Of a stretch of DNA of 7,412 nucleotides, positions 1 through 5,598 are shown in pieces. The stretch covers positions 1-7,412 of the forward strand of contig CAIOXR010000073.1 of assembly GCA_903862375.1 (NCBI GenBank). The letters run 5' to 3'. This DNA comes from an uncultured bacterium (GTDB lineage: Bacteria; Patescibacteriota; Minisyncoccia; Phycocordibacterales; UBA9973). The number at the start of each line of letters is the position of its first letter. The stretch's first letter is position 1. Made by a program: the position numbers and the translations under genes. The notes under the pieces were generated by a model that was not told where the DNA came from, did not search any database, and saw only the letters and a program-made list of their open reading frames with translations.

Positions 1-20
1 CAAATATAATTCTTTTACTA

Positions 21-1739
21 CTAAAAATTATAAACTTCTTTAAAAGGAACTAATCCTGCCATACTTTTTATTATTGCATCTTCTCTTATTGTTAGCATTC
101 CACGAGAACGAGCAAGTTTGTATATCTCTTGCTCTTGAGGTTTTCTTAAAATTATTTCTTGCATCTCTTTATCTACCTTAAACATTTCATAAACAGGAAC
201 TCGTCCTAACATACCCGAAGGACATTCAGGTGAGGGTTGTGCTTCATAAATAGAAGAATTAAAATTTATTTTTGACTTAAATTCATCTGGTAAATCAGCA
301 AAAAGTTTATCTATCATTATTTTTTTATTTTCATCAATGGGAATTTCTTGTTTAGAATTTGGATGTATTCTACGCGCTAATCTTTGAGCAACACAAAGTA
401 CTAAAGTAGGAGCGATAAGATAAGGATCAATACCCATGTCTACAAGGCGAGGAATAGCACCGACAGCACTATTCGTATGCAAAGTTGATAATACTAAGTG
501 ACCAGTAAGAGCGGCCTGAATAGCAAGTTCAGCTGTTTCTTTATCACGAATTTCTCCCACCATTATTATATTTGGGTCTTGTCTTAAAATAGAACGTAAA
601 CCAGATGCAAAAGTATAACCAATTTCAGGAGCAACCTGTGACTGATTTACCCCTTCCATATGATATTCTACAGGATCTTCAAGTGTTACAATATTTTGTT
701 TTTCATGATCCATTTCGCTTATCATTGAATTTAATGAGGTAGTTTTTCCAGACCCTGTAGGCCCTGTAACTAATATAAGTCCATACGGTCTATCTAAAGC
801 TTCACGAATTAAAGCTAAATTATCTGGAGATAGATTCAAATCATTTAATGGTTTAACACCTCTTTCTGAATCCAAAATACGCATAACTACTTTTTCTCCA
901 TAATAGGATGGCATAGTTGAAACACGATAATCTATCTTACGTCCTTCAATTTTTGTAGAAAAACCTCCATCTTGTGGTTTACGTTTTTCATCTAATCGTA
1001 ATTTGGACAATATTTTAATACGAGCAATAACACCGTTATAAACTGTTGTGGGTAAAGTTAATGAAGTATGTAATATACCATCAACTCTAAAACGAACTTT
1101 TATTTTATCACCAACATGTTCAATATGAATATCTGAAGCATTTCCTTCGACTGCATGTCTAAGTATAACTGCAACAATTTTAATAATTGGAGCATCTTCT
1201 GTAATATCTTCTTCTTCTTTTTTTGAACCAGATGTTTTACCCTTAGTTTTATCATTCCCCGCATTTGATATCTCTAAATCTAATTCAGATAGAGCCAAAT
1301 CTACTTCATTACCAAGTCCATCATATTTTTCAAGTAATTTTGTATAAACAGAATTTGTTATTAAAAATAATTTAAATGGTTTATCAAGTTTTGCAGTTAT
1401 AAAAGTTAATACATCGATAGCTTGAACATTTTCTGGATCAATTATTCCGATTTCTAATACGTCATCTGTAACACCAATAGGAACAAAATGATATGTTTTG
1501 ATAGTTTCAATGGGTATCATTTTCAATGTTGAAGAAAGAACTTGCTCAAGATCAACTTTCTTTATCGGTATATTATAAATTGCTCCTTTTAATTCAAGGA
1601 TAGAATCTTCACTTACATTAAAACTAATAAGAGATTTTTCAATGTTCCCATCAAACTTTTCCTCAGCTGTTTTAATTATTTCTGGGATTTGATCTTCAGA
1701 TATAAGACCCTTTTTTATTAATTCTTCTAAAAGTATCAT
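21..1739 (-). CDS. pilB: Type IV pilus assembly ATPase PilB (GspE/T2SSE family)
   Basis: This is the hexameric cytoplasmic ATPase that drives pilus extension. The 572 residues match the usual PilB length and order. An N-terminal MshEN/T2SSE-N type region (about 1-140) is followed by a Lys/Glu-rich linker (about 150-180) and the N2 domain with ASDIHIE (201-207). The motor core then shows Walker A GPTGSGKT (326-333), the Asp box LEDPVEY (353-359), Walker B IIMVGEIRD (391-399) and the His box STLHTN (418-423). QRLARR (452-457) is the usual sequence ahead of the zinc-binding insert. The insert itself is degenerate: the first CxxC is HPNS and the second region keeps only one Cys (ECPSG, 505-509), so zinc binding is probably lost. 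The extension rather than retraction assignment rests on the N-terminal domain and on linkage to pilMNO; GspE is the alternative. The gene is last in the visible operon, 5 bases after the upstream gene's stop, has no Shine-Dalgarno sequence, and ends in TAG. Confidence 0.95.
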   Translation of the reverse strand: MILLEELIKKGLISEDQIPEIIKTAEEKFDGNIEKSLISFNVSEDSILELKGAIYNIPIKKVDLEQVLSSTLKMIPIETIKTYHFVPIGVTDDVLEIGIIDPENVQAIDVLTFITAKLDKPFKLFLITNSVYTKLLEKYDGLGNEVDLALSELDLEISNAGNDKTKGKTSGSKKEEEDITEDAPIIKIVAVILRHAVEGNASDIHIEHVGDKIKVRFRVDGILHTSLTLPTTVYNGVIARIKILSKLRLDEKRKPQDGGFSTKIEGRKIDYRVSTMPSYYGEKVVMRILDSERGVKPLNDLNLSPDNLALIREALDRPYGLILVTGPTGSGKTTSLNSMISEMDHEKQNIVTLEDPVEYHMEGVNQSQVAPEIGYTFASGLRSILRQDPNIIMVGEIRDKETAELAIQAALTGHLVLSTLHTNSAVGAIPRLVDMGIDPYLIAPTLVLCVAQRLARRIHPNSKQEIPIDENKKIMIDKLFADLPDEFKSKINFNSSIYEAQPSPECPSGMLGRVPVYEMFKVDKEMQEIILRKPQEQEIYKLARSRGMLTIREDAIIKSMAGLVPFKEVYNF

Positions 1740-1744
1740 ATTAG

Positions 1745-2389
1745 TTAGTTTGTATTAAATGACATTATATCACCAAAAACAAGAACTCCATTTATATTTG
1801 CTGCTGCACGATAAAGATATTTAGTCTTAGGATTTAAAAGATTTATATTTGAAGCGAAATTACCAACCATAGAAGGTATCACTTTTGTAGTTACTTTATC
1901 TAATGGTTCAGTCAAACCATATTCAAAATAAATATTATTTGAAGTAACACCACCTTCAAGTGAACCCATTAAAACTGCAGATTTATTTGTTATTGAAGTA
2001 GCAGGATTAGTTTTCAATGAATATAATACTTGATTTGCTATAACCGGTTTGTCTAAAGGAGAAAATGAATTTTTCCTCCCGATAGGAACTGGCTCTAGTT
2101 TAACACTATTGTCTACAAGATTACTAAAATATTTATTTTCGAATAAAGAAATATCTATTTTAATTTTCTTCAACGATCCCAGCCTCATTAAAAAAGCAAT
2201 ATCGTCATTTAATGCTTGACTAGTATTTGTATTTACAGAAGTTGGCGTAGTTACATCGAGAGAAGATGTAAGCGATCCATTGTCAGTCGCTGCTTCTGAT
2301 TTTATATTATTATGAAAATAAGAATAAACACCAAATAATGTGCCTCCGACTAATAAAACTATAAAAAAATTACTATATTTCTTATGCAT
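1745..2389 (-). CDS. PilP-like pilus-operon protein with a C-terminal fibronectin-III-like domain
   Basis: This 214-residue protein occupies the pilP position between pilO and pilB. An N-terminal membrane anchor (about 9-24) after a KK-containing tail predicts a short cytoplasmic end and an extracytoplasmic body. A Ser/Thr/Asn-rich linker (about 31-60) is followed by a conserved-looking block (about 64-112) containing LKKIKIDISLF and ending GRKNSFSPL. That ending resembles the GRRDPF/GRxNPF type motif of PilP proteins. Residues about 128-213 read as a fibronectin-III-like beta sandwich: a SAVLMGSL strand, IYFEYG, the LNPKTKYLYRAAA strand pair, and a terminal MSFNT. Classical PilP is a lipoprotein that binds the PilN/PilO dimer and the secretin; there is no lipobox Cys and no secretin gene follows here. 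I infer a platform protein that reaches PilNO and possibly cell-wall or pilus components. The family name is tentative; the domain reading is firmer. It starts 4 bases after the pilO stop, without a Shine-Dalgarno sequence. Confidence 0.7.
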   Translation of the reverse strand: MHKKYSNFFIVLLVGGTLFGVYSYFHNNIKSEAATDNGSLTSSLDVTTPTSVNTNTSQALNDDIAFLMRLGSLKKIKIDISLFENKYFSNLVDNSVKLEPVPIGRKNSFSPLDKPVIANQVLYSLKTNPATSITNKSAVLMGSLEGGVTSNNIYFEYGLTEPLDKVTTKVIPSMVGNFASNINLLNPKTKYLYRAAANINGVLVFGDIMSFNTN

Positions 2390-2393
2390 AAAT

Positions 2394-2969
2394 TTATTTT
2401 AACCAATAAGTTTCAACTTTTAACATGTATGTATAAACATTTGAATTCCCTGTATCTCCGACCTTAGTATCAGGAACACTAAATACAACAGATTTAACAT
2501 CAACTAATCTCAAGTTTGATTCTAAATCTTTTAAAAAAAGAACAAATGAATCAAAATTACCTTCAGTCGAAAATTCTACAGGAAAAATTCCATACGACTT
2601 TGTTTCAGAAACATTTTCTACTGCTATAGCGGTAGAAGGTGCTTCTTTCTTTTTAAATTCGAATTTAAGATCTTTTATTGGCATATTGTGTAGATTTGCA
2701 ATACGTTCAATCTCTAATATAAATTGAATATTATTTACTGAATTTGGTAAAAAAGTTGCTAACCTATCTTTATCTGATTGTTTTATTGAATTATAAGTAG
2801 TGATAAAAGAATCTTCAGTCCTCTGTAAGTCAGTAGAATTATTAAGTGCAGTGTTATAAACAAGAATATCAGCTTTTAATGTTTTAACATCATTAAACCA
2901 TGGATTTACAGCAAAAATAAAAGCAGCAATTGATACTAATATAAATATAATTGGTAAAAGTGATTTCAT
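2394..2969 (-). CDS. pilO: Type IV pilus inner-membrane platform protein, PilO-like
   Basis: PilO forms a heterodimer with PilN in the inner-membrane alignment subcomplex of the pilus machine. The protein is 191 residues, at the short end for the family. It has one N-terminal membrane span (about 4-20) with almost no cytoplasmic tail, then a helical, probably coiled-coil stretch (about 25-65). Next comes a PilO-like block, RLATFLPNSVNN with ILEIERIANLHNM (about 69-96), and a ferredoxin-like C-terminal half. In that half FPVEFSTEGNFDSFVLFLKDLE (129-150) matches the beta-alpha pattern of PilO and is followed by RLVDVKSVVFS, ending in YWLK. It lies between the pilN-like and PilP-like genes with 4-base gaps on both sides and no Shine-Dalgarno sequence. 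Assignment rests on the fold pattern and position; primary sequence conservation in this family is low. Confidence 0.85.
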   Translation of the reverse strand: MKSLLPIIFILVSIAAFIFAVNPWFNDVKTLKADILVYNTALNNSTDLQRTEDSFITTYNSIKQSDKDRLATFLPNSVNNIQFILEIERIANLHNMPIKDLKFEFKKKEAPSTAIAVENVSETKSYGIFPVEFSTEGNFDSFVLFLKDLESNLRLVDVKSVVFSVPDTKVGDTGNSNVYTYMLKVETYWLK

Positions 2970-2973
2970 AAAT

Positions 2974-3660
2974 TTATTGTTTATTATTTGTTGCTTCTAA
3001 GGTATTCTGTCCAGTTGAACTATCTGGATTTATACTAGAGGTATTCTCGGTATTTACAATGTTTGAATCTGCATTCGTATTTACAATATTATTTGAATAA
3101 GAAAGTAAGCTTTTGTCGACATCAAATTCTAGACTGAATGTAACAAAATTATTTTTATCTTTTGTTAAATTTGAAAAAATTACATTTTTGAACATACTTC
3201 CTTTTTTTGTATTAAACACATCAGCTTGTAAAGCTATTGATCTATAGTCACGTGATATTCCGGACATTTTTACTGAGAAGGCTCCTTTATCTGTCGAATA
3301 ATCAAATCTTGTATATTGGATAGAAGACAAAGTAAGTTCATTAATTAAATCAAATAAAGGAGATAAAACTGTATGGTTTGCAAGTACTTCTTTAGCTACA
3401 GAAGCAGTTTTGTCATATGTCTCAAGTTCAACAATCGTATTATTATCAAAACTTTCTTTAACTTTCTTTAAGTTTTCAGATAAGGCTAATTTATTTTTTT
3501 GCAAATAATCTTTATAAAAATACAAACCACCACTAGCTGATAACATAACAACTAAAATAAATACTGAAACAACCATAAAAATACTTACAGGACTACCAGT
3601 AGAACCACTACCAGTAATTGGCTTTTTGGGTATAAATGATGTTTGAAATGAATTATCCAT
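2974..3660 (-). CDS. pilN: Type IV pilus inner-membrane platform protein, PilN-like
   Basis: PilN partners PilO and uses its cytoplasmic N-terminus to bind PilM. This 228-residue protein has a cytoplasmic tail of about 24 residues, one membrane span (about 25-49), a Lys-rich helical segment (about 50-75), and a ferredoxin-like domain (about 95-185) ending in VTFSLEFDVDKSLL. A low-complexity Asn/Ser/Thr-rich tail (186-228) closes it, with SNIVNT-like repeats. Instead of the INLLP peptide of proteobacterial PilN, the tail carries SFIPKKP (8-14); by position this would be the PilM-binding peptide, which is inference. The first five codons share a 17-base block with the start of pilM. It begins 6 bases after the pilM stop with an AT-rich leader and no Shine-Dalgarno sequence. 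A role as a second PilO-like protein cannot be excluded from sequence alone. Confidence 0.75.
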   Translation of the reverse strand: MDNSFQTSFIPKKPITGSGSTGSPVSIFMVVSVFILVVMLSASGGLYFYKDYLQKNKLALSENLKKVKESFDNNTIVELETYDKTASVAKEVLANHTVLSPLFDLINELTLSSIQYTRFDYSTDKGAFSVKMSGISRDYRSIALQADVFNTKKGSMFKNVIFSNLTKDKNNFVTFSLEFDVDKSLLSYSNNIVNTNADSNIVNTENTSSINPDSSTGQNTLEATNNKQ

Positions 3661-3663
3661 ATT
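3647..3663 (-). repeat. 17-base repeat at the pilN start, copy 1
   Basis: The 17 bases spanning the pilN-like start codon are identical to those spanning the pilM start codon at 4802-4818: three bases of leader, then codons for MDNS and the first two bases of the fifth codon. Flanking bases differ on both sides. It may reflect a shared translation-start context or an old duplication of a start region. Confidence 0.6.
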
Positions 3664-3666
3664 ATA

Positions 3667-4815
3667 TTACAATAATTGTCTCAAGGCTAAACCTACAGCA
3701 ACACTAAATTCTGGCCCACTTATTTCTAATATTTTAGATAAAAATGCAGGAGCTTCTGTTCTAGAAAATGGATTACTATAAACTACATCAGTATGAAAAT
3801 TTGAAACTGATTTTTCCATTAATCCCTTAATAAGTGATCCGCCTCCAGTTAAAATAACCTTACTGATATTTTTATTATACTTCTTTTGATATGCAAACAC
3901 AACATTATTTGCATCTGAAAAAATGTATTCGATTGATAATTTAACTATATCTGCGACTTCAGGATTACTATTCAAATCTAACCCCACAGAACGTTTTAAT
4001 TTCTCTGCTTCTGAAAACGAAGTACTTAAAGCAGAAGCAATGTTTTTTGTGATATCTGCACCTCCCCTATTTACAACATGAAATACATGAACTATTCCTT
4101 CTTCCACAATCGAAAGTTTCGTTTTTGATGCACCAAAATCAATTAATAAAATAGGAGCCAAATCATGAGAAAAAGATGATCTTATATTGCTAAATATTTC
4201 CATCTCAAAAGCATCTGAATGTATTTCTGTTTTTTTCAATATTTCTTGATATCGAGTCAATGTATCATTATGTATCGCTACAACAAGTACTTCGGTTTTT
4301 ATTTCGATTGTTTTCTGTGGTTCTGATTGATTTAATGTATTGTTTTCAGAAGATTCTGAGGTTTTCGGTAAAACAAACCAATCAAGTGTTACTTCTGCTA
4401 TAGGAACAGGAATATATTTACGGGCTTCAATCGGTATTATTGAAGACAATTTATCTTCTGTAATTTTATCAGGCAATGTTAATGTAAAAATCAAACTTGA
4501 TGATGAAGGAATAGATAAAATTCCTGAACGAATAGTAACGTTTGATTCTTTCATAACATCAATAAGAGCTTGCACGATAGCATCTGTTTGTAAATTGGTG
4601 ACTGAACCTATATCTGAATTACCATATGGTCCTAATGCTATTGCACCATATGTTTCAAGAACGGCTTTACCATTTTTCTTTTTAATTTGTACAACTTTAA
4701 TTGCAGATGAGCCTATATCTATACCTAAAAAACTCGAAGCAGATTTATCGACAGAAAAAATATTTGAAAAACTAGCTAATCCTTGAGATATTACATTTTT
4801 TAATGAATTATCCAT
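3667..4815 (-). CDS. pilM: Type IV pilus actin-like ATPase PilM
   Basis: PilM is a cytoplasmic FtsA/actin-like protein that binds ATP and the N-terminal tail of PilN, linking the membrane platform to the PilB motor. The 382 residues show the actin-type nucleotide pocket: phosphate-1 LGIDIGSSAIKVVQI (30-44), phosphate-2 LLIDFGASKTKL (223-234) and the adenosine motif VILTGGGSLIKGL (320-332). The subdomain around PIEARKYIPVPIAEVTLDW (128-146) is characteristic of PilM. A polar, Ser/Asn/Glu-rich insert (about 151-172) follows that block. The C-terminus FSVAVGLALRQL (370-381) matches the usual end of PilM. About 25 extra residues precede the first strand. It is the first gene of the pilus operon, with an extended -10 box ending 14 bases before the ATG, so its leader is only about 7 bases. 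It is divergent from comFC across 43 bases. Confidence 0.93.
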   Translation of the reverse strand: MDNSLKNVISQGLASFSNIFSVDKSASSFLGIDIGSSAIKVVQIKKKNGKAVLETYGAIALGPYGNSDIGSVTNLQTDAIVQALIDVMKESNVTIRSGILSIPSSSSLIFTLTLPDKITEDKLSSIIPIEARKYIPVPIAEVTLDWFVLPKTSESSENNTLNQSEPQKTIEIKTEVLVVAIHNDTLTRYQEILKKTEIHSDAFEMEIFSNIRSSFSHDLAPILLIDFGASKTKLSIVEEGIVHVFHVVNRGGADITKNIASALSTSFSEAEKLKRSVGLDLNSNPEVADIVKLSIEYIFSDANNVVFAYQKKYNKNISKVILTGGGSLIKGLMEKSVSNFHTDVVYSNPFSRTEAPAFLSKILEISGPEFSVAVGLALRQLL

Positions 4816-4818
4816 ATT
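4802..4818 (-). repeat. 17-base repeat at the pilM start, copy 2
   Basis: This is the second copy of the 17-base block found at the pilN-like start (3647-3663). Both proteins therefore begin MDNS followed by Leu or Phe. Beyond the block the two genes are unrelated. Confidence 0.6.
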
Positions 4819-4828
4819 TACTATTAAT

Positions 4829-4837
4829 AGTATAGCA
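4829..4837 (-). promoter_or_regulatory. Extended -10 promoter of the pil operon
   Basis: On the minus strand the sequence reads TGCTATACT: an extended -10 TGn followed by TATACT (5 of 6 to consensus). No convincing -35 hexamer is seen 16-18 bases upstream, which fits an extended -10 promoter. Transcription would start near 4822, about 7 bases before the pilM ATG, too short a leader for a Shine-Dalgarno sequence. This is a prediction from sequence only. Confidence 0.55.
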
Positions 4838-4841
4838 TATT

Positions 4842-4847
4842 TATAGT
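4842..4847 (+). promoter_or_regulatory. Predicted -10 box of comFC
   Basis: TATAGT matches 5 of 6 positions of the TATAAT consensus. It would place the transcription start near 4854, 5 bases before the GTG and 8 before the ATG of comFC. An overlapping TAAAAT (4847-4852) would give a fully leaderless start. No good -35 hexamer is visible; TTACTA (4818-4823) at 18 bases matches only partly. Confidence 0.4.
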
Positions 4848-4858
4848 AAAATATAGAA

Positions 4859-5524
4859 GTGATGAAGATATTAAAAATACTAATAAATCAATTCTTAGAA
4901 ATACTATTCCCTACCAAATGTATTGGGTGTCATAAATATGAAGATATATTATGTAATAACTGCATAAATAATCTTAAAATTACAGAAAGACCAACAGAAG
5001 ATAATATATATGCTTTGTATGATTATAAAGATCCTATTGTAAAAGATGCAATATGGAAATTAAAATATCATCATATTAAATACTTAGGAGAAAAATTAGG
5101 AAAATTACTGTACGAAGGATTGATAGAAAATATAGATGAAATGAAAATTTTCCAACAAGGATCTCCTATTTACATAATACCTGTACCAATTTCAAATGAA
5201 AAAAAGGAAAATCGTGGATATAATCAATCAGAAGTTATAGCAAAAAGTTTTTGTCAATCAGGAAATCCCAATTTGTTCTTATATCAAAATAAAATAATAA
5301 TTAAAAATAAAAATACTATTCCACAAGCAAGGCTTACTAATAGAAATAAAAGATTACAAAATATAAAAGGAGCATTTAGTATAATAAATACAAATATAAT
5401 TAAAGGTAAAACTGTAATTATAATAGATGATGTTACAACAACAGGTGGTACTATGCTTGAAATTATAAAAATTCTTAAAAAATCAGGAGCAAAAAAAGTT
5501 ATAGGATTTGCCGTGGCTCATTAA
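4859..5524 (+). CDS. comFC: ComFC/GntX-like phosphoribosyltransferase-fold competence protein
   Basis: ComFC is a cytoplasmic protein needed for natural transformation in several bacteria; it works with ComFA-type helicases on incoming single-stranded DNA, although its exact activity is unsettled. The 221 residues have the full family layout. Two Cys pairs, CIGC (21-24) and CNNC (32-35), form the N-terminal zinc finger. The middle block includes AIWKLKYHHIKYLGEKLG. RGYNQS (119-124) and QARLTNRNKRLQNIKGAF (156-173) are conserved, and the PRPP-type loop IIIDDVTTTGGTM (187-199) is intact. The gene starts GTG-ATG; either codon could initiate (4859 or 4862), giving proteins that differ by one residue. 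There is no Shine-Dalgarno sequence. It is divergent from the pil operon and shares its 43-base control region, which supports a link to pilus-mediated DNA uptake. A salvage-type phosphoribosyltransferase is less likely given the zinc finger. Confidence 0.92.
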   Translation: MMKILKILINQFLEILFPTKCIGCHKYEDILCNNCINNLKITERPTEDNIYALYDYKDPIVKDAIWKLKYHHIKYLGEKLGKLLYEGLIENIDEMKIFQQGSPIYIIPVPISNEKKENRGYNQSEVIAKSFCQSGNPNLFLYQNKIIIKNKNTIPQARLTNRNKRLQNIKGAFSIINTNIIKGKTVIIIDDVTTTGGTMLEIIKILKKSGAKKVIGFAVAH

Positions 5525-5562
5525 AATTAAATGGGTATTTATTCATTGTCATTTTTATAATT

Positions 5563-5591
5563 TTGTTTGAAAATTAATTTTCTGGTATTAT
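5563..5591 (+). promoter_or_regulatory. Predicted promoter of the ATP-grasp gene
   Basis: TTGTTT (5563-5568) is followed after exactly 17 bases by TATTAT (5586-5591), 5 of 6 to consensus and preceded by TG one base upstream (5583-5584), making it an extended -10. Transcription would begin near 5598, next to the ATG at 5599. The -10 box overlaps the upstream ATG at 5590, so that codon would not be in the transcript. No convincing terminator lies between comFC and this promoter, so read-through is possible. Confidence 0.5.
5569..5582. promoter_or_regulatory. Perfect 14-base palindrome in the promoter spacer
   Basis: GAAAATTAATTTTC is a perfect palindrome lying wholly inside the 17-base spacer between the predicted -35 and -10 boxes. 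This is a classic place for a repressor site. Its low complexity (A/T with one G-C end pair) means chance is a real alternative. It could also act weakly as part of a hairpin downstream of comFC, but the stem is AT-only and unlikely to terminate. Confidence 0.3.
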
Positions 5592-5598
5592 GTATATT

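Larger units (their letters stand above)
4817..4850. promoter_or_regulatory. Operator-like palindrome cluster between pilM and comFC
   Basis: Three copies of the half-site ATAGTA lie in 34 bases: inverted at 4819-4824, direct at 4827-4832 and direct at 4843-4848. The first two form a perfect 14-base palindrome, TACTATTAATAGTA (4819-4832). The first and third sit in an 8-base inverted repeat, TTTACTAT (4817-4824) with ATAGTAAA (4843-4850). The two direct copies start 16 bases apart. The cluster covers the predicted -10 boxes of both divergent genes, so a bound protein could control both. AT-rich sequence makes chance palindromes more likely, so this is tentative. Confidence 0.4.

Noticed and set aside
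3011..3103. Repeat array in the pilN tail
   Set aside because: Two imperfect SNIVNT-like units in an Asn/Ser/Thr-rich tail; too short and divergent to call a true tandem repeat.
4621..4630. Ten-base palindrome ACCATATGGT in pilM
   Set aside because: It falls on the codons for GPYGN inside the coding region, is short, and has no associated signal.
4340..4786. Plus-strand open frame of 148 codons
   Set aside because: It is the antisense shadow of pilM, which has clear actin-type motifs on the minus strand; the translated frame shows no recognisable domain.
5556..5561. Perfect TATAAT hexamer after comFC
   Set aside because: No -35 or TG extension at the right spacing, and the extended TATTAT box downstream fits the start codon better.
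5525..5582. Possible terminator after comFC
   Set aside because: Only weak AT inverted repeats are present, with no G/C-containing stem followed by a T run, so I do not call a terminator.
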